Assembly (NCBI RefSeq): GCF_018691265.1
Contig: NW_024881300.1
Span: 3,305,046-3,369,045 of the forward strand
Length of the DNA stretch: 64,000 bases
Source: Tyto alba
Taxonomy: Eukaryota > Chordata > Aves > Strigiformes > Tytonidae
Reading direction: 5' to 3'
The position numbers and the translations under genes were made by a program. The notes beneath the pieces are model-generated. The model did not search any database. It was not told the origin of the DNA and saw nothing but the letters and a program-made list of their open reading frames with translations. Positions 12,301-23,928 of this stretch are shown here, piece by piece (position 1 is the first letter of the stretch; every line of letters begins with the position of its first letter).

Positions 12301-15300
12301 GTGTCTGTTACAAGTTGTTGGGGTAACATTTGCATCCATGCTCTCTTCTAAGTGCAGTTGCCCATCGCTGCTCTCGGAGGAGGTGGTGTGTGAGGCTGGG
12401 GAGGAAGGTGCTGAGCGGCAATTGTTCCACCCAGAGCTGCTGCCCTCTCCACCTGCCTCACAGGTGCATCGAGGCACGCTTGCTTGTGCTCTCAACTGCA
12501 CCTTCTATAATTCCTCGTCATAGTGGTGGTAACAGCCACAGTAATTGTTATACACAGAAACCACAGCGATTTAGCAGGATCTCTGTAGGCTGTTTTAAGT
12601 AACCTTACTGCTCTTCCAGAAAAGTGCATGGCTCTTTTCTAGGTATGGGCAGAGCTGTTTCTCCATACCACAGCTGAGAACTGAAGGACGGAGAAGTCAA
12701 CAACCCAGCATGCTGCAGCAGAGCAAGATCTGCACCCACCTTCCCGAGTCCTGTGCTACTGCTCCTCATTGCTGCCTGGCCTCCCTCCCTCCCCCCATTC
12801 ACCTTCTCTCTGTAGATGCACTCCAGGCAGCGATCCTCATCCTTCAGCATATTGTCGAGGTGCTCGCTGCCAGCCTTCAGCTCCATTTCAAGGGGCACTG
12901 TGGTCATGGCCAAGGAGAGCTGGAGGTGATTCTGGAGGGACTTCTGGAGCGCCCCTTCCCGGTAACTCTGCAGGAACCGGCGGCAGTTCTCCCGCCTGCA
13001 GAACTTGAGCTGGACTATCAGGTGGGGGTGGCTGCAGTGCACTTTGAGCATGTCCACACCGTTCACGCTGCCGGTGGAGTCTGGCAGGGAGAAGTGAGCA
13101 GAGTCACTATCCAGGCATGAGACAGACAACCCAGACTCAACCCACTCCCATCCACCACCAAGCCTGCAATGGAGTAGCTTTGAATTCTCTTCTCTCTGGG
13201 ATAAAGTCCTCTGGGACGAAAAACCTGTATGTAAAACCAAGAGGAAAGGATTAAATTTTTGCTGCCCTGCCACCATCAGTCCCCATGAAGTATGGTGTCC
13301 AACTGAAGCCGTATGGTACTACACTCCAGGTAATTATCTCAAAAATGTTTATTAGAGGAGATTTTGCATTTGAGGTTCCATTTTCAGGACAGAAATGGTT
13401 ACATCAAGCTGGTAGCACAGCAAAGTTTTATAGATGAAAACGCACAGTTCAGCTCAGTCAGACTTCAGTCCTTGTGACTGGAGTTTTGGGCAGTGATGAA
13501 GGTCCTGGAAAGAGACCCAGTGTTTCCTCTTCACCCCGTGCCTAGAGGTAACTCTTGGCTGGCTCTGAGCCTTCAACTCATCTCACACGTGGCAAATGAT
13601 AGATCTAGCCACAGGAATTTAGGCTGCTTGAGACTGGGCCTTGAATTGTTACGCTCTTTTGCACAGAGAATTAATTCATGCTAAAATCCAAGCAAGGAGA
13701 AGCCAGGGATGTATCCTTTAACATTAGTGCAGGGGGAGCATGAGTGACATGGACAACAGAAATTGGTCAGGCCTTCGTTCTTCCTTCTCCCAGCAAAATT
13801 TAATTCTGATTAGCTGTACACATTGGCCTTGTCTCCACAGGGATTTTATGTGATGATGATGACCGTTTAAAGTACATGTTTTTCTCTTTTGAAGCAGAGG
13901 CCTGTGGGAGGCTGGCTGTACTGCTTCCAGATCCAAATTAACCTCTTAATCGTTGCACAGAGCTGTACAGAAGGGCCAGCTCAGACTGGCACTACATCAG
14001 GTATTTCTAAACCACGTGTCATGGCATTATTTAGACATGCTTGGAGGAAAATCCCAAGGCAAAGCAGACTTGTGTGCTCCACATTAGGCAGGACAAGAGA
14101 CCTGGCATTTAAAACTACATGATCTAACAGTGGCTTTACAGGGTTTACTGAGTCCTGGCTGCATCAGAAAGTCTAGTTTGGACCAGATGTATAACTGGGA
14201 CATGGGGCTAGGCACCTAGGAGAGGCACTTTAATTCACTGTGGCTGACCAGAAACATCTTTTTATCACTTCCTTCATGCTTTGTTTTTCGTGCATGCTGG
14301 TTAAACAAAAGCTTCCATAACGGGGCAAGAGGGCTGGAGAGAGAAAAGCTGCACAGACATGGAAACCTTTATGAATGGTGTACAAGACAGCTGTAAAGCT
14401 ACCTCGAAAGAGAGGACTTTGCACGCGTTCCTTCACAAAAACTTCAGACGGCTTCAGATTTCATGTCCTTTTTAGGTCTGAATAAGCATGGTAGGATTTA
14501 GCGGTTTTGTGGGCCTTCCTCTAAATGTGTGAGCAGATTCACATTCCAGTGACACAAAGCAGCCATAAATCAAGTCTAACTGGACAACTGTGTCGGGCTT
14601 CCTGCTGCTTCACATCTTCAGATCGAGCTGCAGGATGAGCAGGCCTGTATTGGATAAACTAGCTGACTTGTCTAGACTCATGGTTGCCAGAAGAAATTAC
14701 AGAACAGTTACACAAACCCAGTTAAACACCATAGGCTCAGTTGTATAACAGGTAAAGAACACCATGAGTGTCATTCTAGGTAAGTATGATAAGCTCTTCA
14801 AATTACTATTATTCTGCAGTCAGCTTGGTGCAGGGCTGGATAGAGAAACATAGTTTTATGGCCATTTGCATCTCAAGTCCTTTTCTGATATAAATACAGC
14901 TACATACAGTTGAAGCTAATGTAATTATGTCTGTTTGTACCAGAAAAGAACTTATACTGGCTATTGCTAAGTTTAAAAACTGTCTTTTCAAAGCAGAAAT
15001 CTTGCTTCTGTGGTGGTATAAATACAGAAATTAAATCTTCTTTCATAGCAATTGCAATCGTTTCCCCTCTTACATAAATGGGTTTAAACAAACATTCATA
15101 AAGTAGGATAACTCACAGGACAGTTCAAGTTGGAAGGAAGCCCAGAAAGTTTCTAGCCCAACCTCCCATGCAAAACAGGGGCAGCTCTGAGGTCAGACCA
15201 AGTTGCTCAGGGCTTTATCCAGTCCCGTTTCGAAAATCCCTGAAGATGGAGAACACACATTGGCTCTGGGCAACTTCTTGACTGTCCTCATGGGGAAAAC

Positions 15301-15809
15301 GTTTGTCCTTCTCTATGGTGTCTACCTTTCTTCTTTCATTTTGTACCCGTTGCCTCTCATTCCCCATGCACCACTGTGAAGAGTGTGGCTCCATCTTCCC
15401 CTCCCTGTAGGTACTGACTGGTATGTCCTCCAAAGCCTTCTCTTCCCCGGGCTGAACAGGTCCAACTCCTCAGCCTCTCCTCATAGGACAAGTGCTCCAG
15501 CCCCCAACCACCTTGGTGGACCTCTGCGGAACTTGCTCCACTTTCTTGTCTTTCCTAAATACAGTGGGCACCAGCTTTCCTTACCCATGAGTGCTGAGAT
15601 TAAAGAAAGGCACAGGATTGCATGAAGAGATGAGACAGCATGCCAAAATATCAGAGAGGATGGGTACCTGCTAATGCCAGCTTCAGTGCCTTGAACACAC
15701 TAGGTTTCTTCTGGGAGCTTTCGTAGAGAGACGGCAGAACGATGGTCTTGCACGTCGACTGGAGGAAGAGATAAGCACTGCCGATCCAAGGAGCAGAGCT
15801 GCCTGCCAT
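9367..15809 (-). CDS. TRADD: TRADD, TNF receptor type 1-associated death domain adaptor
   Basis: Cytoplasmic adaptor that links TNFR1 to TRAF2/RIPK1 (NF-kB signalling) and to FADD (cell death). Coding exons on the minus strand are 15809-15668, 13080-12803, 11115-10923 and 9674-9367. Junctions are ag/gt throughout and phases agree (1, 0, 1), giving 306 residues against 312 in human. The start codon lies 10 bases inside an exon whose acceptor is ttttttag. Residues 1-160 match the TRAF2-binding N-terminal domain (WIGSAYLF near the start, [15 protein letters not shown], the LRDEE helix). Residues 206-306 are the death domain ([39 protein letters not shown]). The linker is Ser-rich and lacks the polyproline run of human TRADD. 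The gene is divergent from FBXL8 as in mammals. Identification is firm; exon ends were placed by eye. Confidence 0.95.
9675..10922 (-). other. TRADD: TRADD intron 4 (last)
   Basis: Separates the exon carrying the Ser-rich linker from the death-domain exon; phase 1. Nothing else recognised inside. Confidence 0.75.
11116..12802 (-). other. TRADD: TRADD intron 3
   Basis: Phase 0 intron within the end of the N-terminal domain. No repeat or other gene recognised. Confidence 0.75.
13081..15667 (-). other. TRADD: TRADD intron 2, contains a CR1 fragment
   Basis: Phase 1 intron between the first two coding exons. It holds the CR1 remnant at about 15115-15560; the rest shows nothing recognisable. Confidence 0.75.
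15115..15560 (-). mobile_element. CR1 LINE 3' fragment, minus orientation
   Basis: The plus strand reads as the reverse complement of a CR1 3' region: a degraded ggttggaagg-like start, then a stretch typed by ccagtcccg..., a middle part with gggcaacttctt, and at the far end ctgaacaggtccaactcctc and gtgctccagcccccaacca. These are characteristic CR1 phrases in avian genomes. It is 5'-truncated, without recognisable reverse transcriptase, and diverged, so it is an old, inactive copy in a TRADD intron. Confidence 0.85.
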
Positions 15810-15819
15810 CTTCAGTACC

Positions 15820-18158
15820 CTAAAAAATCACACAGGTGAGCTGAGAGACCGTAGAGAAAATGGCCCGATGCCTGGTGAGTGCTTACAGCAAACACTAAGC
15901 ACAAGTACGACAGGATTATGGGGATTTACCCTTATTTGCTAGAGGTGGTGGTGATGATGTTAAAGCAAGTGTAACCTTTGAGAAGTCAGCAGCTCACAAA
16001 GCTCTGCTTTCATTTTCCACTGGAGTCCATTTTATAGTCCAAAGAGGCTCTGAAGCAAAGAGTGTCAGTCCTTGTGCCTCTGACTGCTCAACCAAGCTGG
16101 CAAAGCCTGAAGATGCACATTTGGGGCGCTCCAGGGAGGACCCAGCAGTCCTGGTTCTGGCACACTCACAAGGACTGAAGCCCTATTGCAAGCAGAGGTG
16201 TTTTGGCCAAGGTCCCAGTCCCCTGGTTGTCCTCACTAAAGGATAAGTTACAGAGTCCGGGGCTCACGTAGCAGGACACTCAAGGCTATCCCTCTGCTTT
16301 ACGTACCAGCTCATTTATTATTCCTCTCCCACCATTTGCCTCTTGCAGCAATGCACTTGGAAGACAGCACACCCCTCTCTGTTCTCATCATGCCTGTTCC
16401 TCACCAGCCAGCTCATGCAATGCTTACATCTACCGCAGCAGCACCCAGCTCTGCTCCCAAGGCAAAGATGAACCAAAACACCTCCCAGGCTACAGATACT
16501 CAGAACAGAAAGGCTGTGCTAGATTGGGCAATGCTGGGCTGAGGCTGTGGTGGCTGGAGAGCGCCTGACAGCCCGGGAGACAGGCATGGCCACCTCTCCT
16601 CTCTGCTGTGTACACAAACGGAGCGTGTCCACAAGCTGGTCACCACAAGCCCCCCGAAACTGCTCCCACAGAGAGCAGCGCTGGGAGCCAGCCCTTCCAT
16701 CACATCAATGTGATAAGTCATGTGGGGCTTTTGACTCAGCCTCAGTCCCAAGTCCTGCCCCATCTCTGACTACTTGTTTGCATCTCTGTCACACCATCAG
16801 CTGCTTCCCTGTGGGCAACTCTTCCTTCCTGCTTTCTCCCCTGTTGCTCAACCCCAACAGCTTTCCCTCGGCTGCCAGGCACTGGCCTGACAGTATAACT
16901 GCTGGCCTCGACACTGTCCCTCTCTTCAGATGTCCTTTAGACCGTGGATGTGAAGGTCTCTTGTCACCAGGGGCTTCCAGACCCAGAAGGATGACCTCCT
17001 GGGGACAGGCTGGTAGCTGGGGCTGGGAACCATTTCCAGCCCTTGCAGTATGTCCAACATGGAACATGGAGCCCACCCTGTTCCCTTACTACAACCTTGA
17101 ACTGTGCCCAGCACGGGCACCTTTTACTTGTTCAGAAAATGAAGGAAATAACCAGCAAATCAAAAAATTCACACTGAACTTGGGAGTTCAAGCAGTGCCT
17201 GTGGGATGCAGGAGTGAGCGTTTCCAGGCTCTGGGCTCCCACACCACAGGGGCCTCTTAGAAAAGCATCTTGTAAAGAAGAAAGAGGAGGATGCACTGCT
17301 GCTGCAGTCCAGGTCTGGTCTGAGCCCCCAAACACCAGGAAGGTTGGGATCTGGGGACCTACCTCCTGGTGTCTTGCAGGAGGGTAACAGAAATCTGAGC
17401 ACCATCTTAGAAAACTACAGACGTGAAATATTTCAATGGTTTAACCCAAAAAACAGTTTCTCTTTTGCAGCGTGACTGCCTGAGAGCTCCCTACCAGCCC
17501 AGAGGCACACAAAGTACAAGTACCCTGCTCCATCCTGCTCCCACAGCCCCCACACACACAGACCAGGCTCCTGCTCCTCAGCAACCCCCTAGTTCATCCT
17601 ATCAATGCTGGCGAGCCTCGAAATTACACCAAGCTCGCGAAAACTCAGGCGAGGAGCCCTTGGGTGTTGTGCTGCTGCAGCGGTTACCCCAGCGGGTGAG
17701 TTTTCCAGCCCAGTGAGCGCTGTCCCATCCCAGTCCCCGCGGGGCAGTGGGAACCCCACGCTGCGGGTTTAGCAGCGGCCGTCAACCCGTTGTGGGCTGC
17801 TTTACAAAACCCAACCGCGGGCAGCAAGCAGCGTCCACGACCATCGTTACTCCCTTTTTCGCCGACCTTTGCCACGCGTCAGGGCTGCTACTTCTTAATT
17901 CCCCTCCAAGCCTTGCTGGGAAGGGGCTGTGTTTATTTTAAGGCAAAAGAGCGCGTCCGGGGCACCCACCAGCCCTGGCAGCGCCGGGAGCCCGGTCCCT
18001 CCCCGCTGCCTGATGTCCCACACCGGGGCCCGCTCGACGGTCCCGTGAACCCCCCCCCCCCCTCCCCATCCCCGGGCCCCGCCGTGGGGTGGGTGGGTGG
18101 GTCCGGACCGCTCCCCGGCCCCCCCGGCACCCCCCCCGGCGGCTCCGGGCGGATTTAC
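15820..18158 (-). other. TRADD: TRADD intron 1 (5' UTR intron)
   Basis: Lies between the CpG-island exon and the exon with the start codon. It contains a 237-codon plus-strand open frame at 16547-17260 with no recognisable domain, which I treat as chance. No clear repeat seen. Confidence 0.55.
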
Positions 18159-18245
18159 CTCCAGCCGCCGCCCGGCCTCAGCGCCGCCGCTTCCGCCCCT
18201 GCGCGGCGCCGCCCGCCGCTGCGTGCGGGCGGGGGTTAACGGAAA
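17950..18245. promoter_or_regulatory. CpG island, TRADD promoter
   Basis: Very G+C rich and CpG-rich stretch with a poly-C run at about 18050-18062 and many ccgcc/ggcgg elements (Sp1-like). It surrounds the inferred TRADD first exon. No TATA box is evident, as is usual for CpG-island promoters. Confidence 0.65.
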
Positions 18246-18260
18246 AGCGGAAAAAAACCC
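18159..18260 (-). other. TRADD: Non-coding first exon of TRADD (5' end approximate)
   Basis: On the minus strand a consensus donor (ctggag then gtaaat) ends an exon at 18159 inside a CpG island, and the next acceptor downstream in a sensible position is the one at 15820/15819 in front of the TRADD start codon. This would be a 5' UTR exon separated from the coding part by a 2.3-kb intron. The upper limit near 18260 is a guess, because the transcription start cannot be read from sequence. Confidence 0.6.
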
Positions 18261-20279
18261 CAAAAAAACAAAAAAACCCCACAACAACCTACACAACACC
18301 AACCCCATGGAAATGCAAGTGGTAGTCCGCTTTCGGTGGATAGCTAACGTTTTTCTTGCATTGCCCCCCCCCCCCCCAAAAAAAAGCAGCACTGCAGCCC
18401 ACGTTGCTGCCATCCGGAGCGGGCAGCACGGCCAAGCTGCCAAGGGAAGGGTGCTGATGCTTGAGGAGCTCGCCGGGCCTTGATGCCGCCAGCTCTCCAT
18501 GCCTTGAGGTGGCTGGTGGCTCCGGCGGCAGCTGAGTGCCCACCCGGCTTTGGCCACTTGGTCACTCAGCTGGGTGAGGATATGTAAGATGATCAGAAAT
18601 TCTTCAGTTCAGATAGCTTAAGAGCTGCCCACCAGCTGGGACTGGGTGCGTGCCCCTGATCCCTTAGGGATGGAGGAAAGTGGGGTAGACAGCACCACAA
18701 GGCTGGCGGGTCCCGGCCAGCACTCATCAGCTTTCCCCCATGACGCTGCTAACGAGAGCGAACCGTGAAAATGAAGACTGGTTGGGGTAGTAATTACTGA
18801 GCAGCCCAGGAAGTTTAGTTCTTACACCCTCCCTTCCCTGGAGCTCATTTTGAAAAGGTGTCCTAGGATAACTTGAGGAACGCAGTAACTCTGCAGCATC
18901 TGTAACAGCATCCAGGGCTGTCCCCCTGCCCGGGAGGGGAGAGGGATTAATGATGTGGAGTTTCCTTCTCCAGGCAAATCCAGCAGGCTTGACAGGATGC
19001 TGCTGTCCAAGATCATAGTGGGCGAAGGAGGAAAGCTCCCAAAAGGAACGAGCAGGGAGTCTGGCACCATTTGTGAGAGCAGTGCTGATGGAGGGGACCT
19101 CTGGGACTCTGCTTAGCAAACGCAGAGCAGCGCGATGCTGAGCTCTGCAGGCAGGTAGGAATACCTGGGCTGGTCCTTGCATCTCCTGCCCGAGGGGGAA
19201 GATGATGGTGTCAGTATAGCTGCTGAATTCTGCTGGTTTCTGGTTTAGTCCTACCTGCAGTGATACCTGAATGATCTCCTACCTCTTTCTGAGCCAGGTG
19301 AGGCTGTTAACTCCACTGACGAACTGAACAGACAGGTAGAGAGAGTAAAGCAGCTTTTCCTGAGTGCGGGAGAGGTTCTCTGGCAAGCAAAGCAAGGATC
19401 TGGACTTGGGTCACCCTTGGGAAGCAGTCTCCTGCCCAGGCTGCATTTGTCTTGCACAGATGCCCTCCCGCAAGCAGAGGGGTAACAGCAGCTCCCTTGT
19501 TTGTCCCAGCTGGCAAGAATCTGGTGTAGGCCCAGGGCCAGGCTTTGTGCCCGTGTGCTAGCTGCTGTAATTTTGGCTGGGCAGTTGGTTTGTGCAAACT
19601 CTCTGGGGAACTGAACTTCAAGCAAAAGTGGAAAGCGTTATAAAAGATTTTTAATATATACATATATATTGAAATATGTATATATTTAATGCCATTTTAC
19701 AGCAATGGTATTTTAATAATATAATTTGTTTGACAAAGGAAAAATGTAATTGAAGTAAAGCCCTGAAGGGGTTAATCCAGGATGGCTCCCCTGAGTGCTC
19801 AGGGTTACAGGGTCAGGGCAGCACCCCCAGTCCCCTTCAGGGTCAGCAAGCCTGGTGGTACCAGCATACTTCTGGAAACCAGGCATTTACTTGCTGACAG
19901 TTTAAGAAGCGACTCCAGAGTTAATGCATTTAAGGGATAATGGGGTTAAATGAGCCCAAACATCCCAACCTTCCCCTCGGAAAAACAAACCTGAAGCAGG
20001 GCTGGCTCCCGGAGCCAGGGGGTGGGTTGCTGTAGAGGCATCACCCACCTGTGTCCCATAAACGTTTCCTCCTTGAAGCTAATCTGTTCTTTGTACATCT
20101 GAGGGGGTAAAAAAGGAGAGGGTAGCTGAGACCTGAGTGTCCCTTGCTGCGTGCGTGCTCTCAGGGAGCATCCTGCGTGGCAAAACCGAAGTGGTTGGGA
20201 GCTTCGCCCTGTCGTTTCCCACCCGGGCAGGGAAGGCGTCTCTCCTCTCTCTCTCTCTCTCCCTCCCCGCTGCTATTTT
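18260..20279. other. Intergenic region between divergent TRADD and FBXL8
   Basis: About 2 kb between the two CpG islands. Contains a poly-C/poly-A run at 18364-18385 and an AT-rich 13-bp perfect inverted repeat at 19653-19686. No exon recognised. Presumably holds distal promoter elements for one or both genes. Confidence 0.55.
19653..19686. repeat. Perfect 13-bp inverted repeat, AT-rich
   Basis: Left arm aatatatacatat at 19653-19665 and right arm atatgtatatatt at 19674-19686 are exact reverse complements, separated by an 8-base spacer. The surrounding 100 bases are also strongly A+T rich. Confidence 0.9.
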
Positions 20280-20560
20280 CGGCATCTCCTCCCCCGCTCC
20301 TCCCTCCGGCGCGCAGCCGGTGCGGGGAGCGCGGCGACAGGCGGGCTCGGCTCCCTGAGGTACGGGGCGCCGCGGCCCGGCGGGGTGCGGGGAGGGCGAG
20401 GGGCGGCCTGCTCCGGGCCTGCGGGCCGCCCCTGCCCGGCGGGCAGCCGGCCCCGGCCCTCGGCCGCGGGGGTTACGAAAGCCCGGGGATCCCTGGCGGC
20501 CCGCGGAGCCGCTCCCAGCCCGGCTGGTGGGCCCGAGGGCCGTGCTGACTCAGAGCCGTT
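20280..20560. promoter_or_regulatory. CpG island, FBXL8 promoter
   Basis: Dense CpG and ggcgcc/ccgcgg content following a CT-repeat tract at about 20240-20265. It contains the inferred donor of the FBXL8 non-coding first exon at 20359/20360. No TATA box seen. Confidence 0.65.
20300..20359 (+). other. FBXL8: Non-coding first exon of FBXL8 (5' end approximate)
   Basis: A donor (ctgag then gtacgg) sits in the CpG island at 20359/20360. The matching acceptor is gaacag at 22191-22196, after a long T tract, and the following exon starts 67 bases before the FBXL8 start codon. The transcription start is not known. Confidence 0.45.
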
Positions 20561-22196
20561 CGGTTCCTGCTAGTAACGTTGCCTTTCTGCCCGCCTTCCT
20601 GCTCTCAGGCCGTCTTTGTAAGCTTTTCCGAGCGGCTAGGAGTGCACTCTTACTTTCTAAAAGATTCAAGGTTCTTTTTACACGGCTTCAAGGGAGAATA
20701 TCATCACAAAAATGAGCAGAGCAGAACGTGTGAGAATTCACGTAGGGCAAAGAGCAGTTAAGCGCTTGGGCAAACATGTATTAGAGACGGTATTAAAAGC
20801 AGCTAAAAGTAGAAAAGCCGGGTCTGAGCTGTCAAGGTGATTGCCAGAGAAAATGACAAAGGACTGTGAGTTCCCAGGAAGGAAGCAGGACTGCACTGCT
20901 TGGCTCTTCTAGATCAGCAGTGGGTGGAAAGGGGGTTGTCAGCGATTAAGATGGTAGATAAGATAGTATAGCTGCTATGCTACTGCCACCTCGAACTCAA
21001 AATAATGAGTCACACTTGAAAGCAGCGTATTCTAGAAAAATGTGCAATTGTGTTCCTCTCTGCCTTAATGCCTTTCACATCGCTACTCCATACTTGCTTC
21101 ATGTTTTTCAACTTGTTCCCTACTTCGAGGAGATCTAGAAGCACGGGTTTTCTTTGAAATGAGACCTGAGATGCTGAGATAATGCTGTGATTGCAGGACC
21201 TGGGGCTTCAAAAGCAAGAGGGCATGCCATGGAATTCTGAGTGGGGTTGTGAGACTTGGCCCATGCTCTAGTGCTAGCCTAGGAAGGGGAACATTTGCAT
21301 TTAAAAATCCCATCTCCTGTTTACGAGAGGGTTGAAAAAATATGTCATGTTGGTAGTTTTATTTGTGCAGAAAGCTAGAAGATGGTTAAAACACATTTTG
21401 GAAGATGATGAATGAAAAAGTTAGGGAATGGGCTGGTGCTACGAACCTCAGCCTTCTTCAGAGGCGTTTATTCTTTTGCATTATAGTTGACATAAAGCAC
21501 TAACCAAAATACGCTTTTCCATTTCTAAGTCAAATATGTATAAATGCAGTTTCTGAGAACTGGAGTCATGGTAATAAAACATTTTTTTTCAAGCTGTCAC
21601 ATCTCATCACAGGTAAGAACCACTGTAGTTAAGGTACCAGATTCTAGTATAGGCCTTCTGTTTCACTATCTTTGAAAAAATGGATATATGGGGCTGTTTT
21701 CTGTCCAGAGCTTCTGCTTGCAAAAAGTTTGGTTGTTTTTTTGTTGTGTTTTTTGTTTTGTTTTGTTTTGTTTTTTTTGTTGTTGTTGTTGGTTTGTTTT
21801 TTTTTTTTTCCCCACAGTTTGAGAAATCTGTCTCAGCTTTTTGAATACCAGTGCAACAGTACTAGAAAATTTCCTTGCATTTTTATTACTCAGAGTAGCA
21901 AAACCTCACTGCAGGAAAAAAGACACTTTTTTTCCCCAAAGCTTTTATCTGACATCTTTAACTTTTGAAAAGTATCACCCAGCTTCTTAGGATTGATTGA
22001 AAAAAAATGTGCAAAACAACTGCCCAGCAGGTCTTCATCGTTTTTGTGTTCAATTTCAAAATGTGGTGAAATTTCAAGCTTTAAAAAAATTTTTTACTTC
22101 CTCTATGATCCAGTTGCATTGGTTTGATTGCTAAATAACTCATAATGTATGTGTGACTTTTTTTTTTTTTTTTTTATTATTCTTTTTCCTGAACAG
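20360..22196 (+). other. FBXL8: FBXL8 5' UTR intron
   Basis: AT-rich sequence with a TTTTG-type simple repeat at about 21725-21812 and a T run at 22158-22175 that serves as the polypyrimidine tract. No other exon recognised. Confidence 0.45.
21725..21812 (+). repeat. (TTTTG)n-like simple repeat
   Basis: Runs of ttttg units interrupted by longer T tracts and ttg units. Confidence 0.85.
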
Positions 22197-22263
22197 GGAC
22201 TTTTGAGAATTAACTGCGGTTTTGGAAGTTTTTCTCATTTTTAAACCTGACTGAAACAGCAAA

Positions 22264-23928
22264 ATGCCTGCACCAGTTCCAGAACTGTGGAACTACATCC
22301 CAGAAGAAATCCTCATCCAAATTTTCTATTATCTTTCTCTTCGAGATAGATACATGGTCTTCCAGGTATGCAGGCAGTGGGCTACAGCTGTTTCTTCTAA
22401 CTCTGTTTGGCATTTCACAGAGATCAGGTAAGAGGGGTGGGTTTCTAATGTCCGATTATCTCAGCAGGCATAACTAGATCATTTTGTTTTCAGTGTCTGT
22501 CAAACACACCACTCTACTGTGACATTACTGACATTAATTGTGATTTCTGTGTGTGATGATAGTATCTTACATGACTAGCACCTTTTTATATAATAGAGGA
22601 AATTGTGTTATGTGCTGGGGTTTTTTAATTGATGATGATGATTTGGGTTTTACAGGAAGTATTACAGTCTTAGTACCTTGCTCTAAGTTGCCATTTGAAA
22701 ATGTCACAACACAGTTACTAACTAGTCAGCTTCATCGTGACACTTCTCTGATGGGACTTTCTGGGAACTGACTCTTCTCATCTCCTGACTCCTTCAGTGT
22801 TTGGCCTTACTGTGACTGTCCAGGCATCAAGTGAGAAGAAACGTCTGGGGAATCTGTTGCTGTTTGCAGAAACAGTAGTAAAGGAGAGTAATTGCCCTGT
22901 GCATGCTCAGCTCAGTGCTCACAGTGACTAAAAGTTTGTTTTACCCTTCCAGCTGTGATTCAGAGGATGAGGAAGGCATGCTGCAGAGCCTGCTTCAGTT
23001 CCTTGGCCAAATCAAACACCTGAAGATTGTGTTTGACCAGTCCAAGGAGGTCAATCGGAAGAATGTGACACGCATCTTGGATGTGTTGGCAAAACAGAAC
23101 CACAAACTGCAGCAGCTGTGCATTGTGTGCCACGGGGAGAACCCCTATTTCTACTCTGGCCAGGACATCCTACAGGGCATACGGAATATATGTGGCACTA
23201 AAAACCGGATTGATCTTCAGCATATTGATTTTCGAAAAATGCCCTTCACTCTCGATGATGAGCTTGTTGAACTCTTAGCTACCACCAACCCAAACTTGCA
23301 CAGTTTATTTATCAACAACCGCACCCTGGTATGCAACGTGGCACCAAGCACCATTAGAAGAGTTCTCCAAGAATGTCCCAAACTCTCAGCCTTGGGGGTT
23401 TACTATGCCAGTTTGTCTGACGTTGTATTTCAGGAACTGCTCACGCCCGAAAGAGCAGCTTTCACCCATTTAGACATTTTCTGTGAGCGTCTGGACAAAT
23501 ATATACCCGTGATCTCAGAAGAGCTCTGGGCTGCTGTAAGTCAAAAGCATCCTCAACTCTGTGTAGACCTAGAGTTTGATCATACCGTCCCTGCCTGCAA
23601 AATACCACGGATCCTAAAGCTGAATATACCAATGAGAACACTGCAACTTAACACCTATAATTACATGGTAAATCAGATTAGGTTTGTCACCCAGAGCTAC
23701 AGCAGTACTTTAAAGAAGCTGATGCTGCAGACCACGTCCTCAGAGGACTTAAATTCCTCGCTAGTAGATCTGGCTAAGCAGTGCAGAAACCTGTTGGAGA
23801 TCCACTGCTACTGTGTGGTCAGCCAGGAGGTGGTAGAAGCGTTCCTCACGCACTGCCCTGCTCTGAAACAATACACTCTGAAGGTCACCAAGGAACGGCA
23901 CCCCTGGAAACCAGTAACAGTTCAGTGA
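22264..23928 (+). CDS. FBXL8: FBXL8, F-box and leucine-rich repeat protein 8
   Basis: Substrate-recognition subunit of an SCF (SKP1-CUL1-F-box) ubiquitin ligase. Two coding exons, 22264-22427 and 22953-23928, are joined in phase 2 (ag|gtaaga, ccttccag|c) and give 379 residues against 374 in human. The F-box is at residues 8-54 ([26 protein letters not shown]), all in exon 1. The rest is an LRR-type array of alternating hydrophobic segments, matching human FBXL8 at [20 protein letters not shown] and CYCVVSQEV, and at the C-terminal [14 protein letters not shown]. The first Met has cagcaaaatg context with the F-box directly behind it. An in-frame ATG at 22903 opens a longer frame on exon 2, but that part is intron. 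It is followed in tandem by HSF4, the same order as in mammals. Confidence 0.96.

Noticed and set aside
12710..13120. 136-codon plus-strand frame
   Set aside because: It is the antisense shadow of the TRADD exon at 12803-13080.
16547..17260. 237-codon plus-strand open frame in TRADD intron 1
   Set aside because: Long, but Ser/Pro/Cys-rich without any domain, signal or repeat; composition matches chance translation of GC-rich intron and it is antisense to TRADD.
17895..18557. 220-codon minus-strand frame over the TRADD CpG island
   Set aside because: Pro/Arg/Gly-rich low-complexity translation of the island; it crosses the clean splice donor of the TRADD first exon.
21030..21037. TTCTAGAA heat-shock-element-like sites (also at 26055 and 40060)
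   Set aside because: Only two inverted nGAAn units each, expected by chance several times in 64 kb; a functional element usually needs three or more.
22903..22952. Upstream in-frame ATG of the long FBXL8 frame as the true start
   Set aside because: This part precedes a good acceptor (cccttccag) and would lose the F-box encoded by the upstream exon; it is intron.
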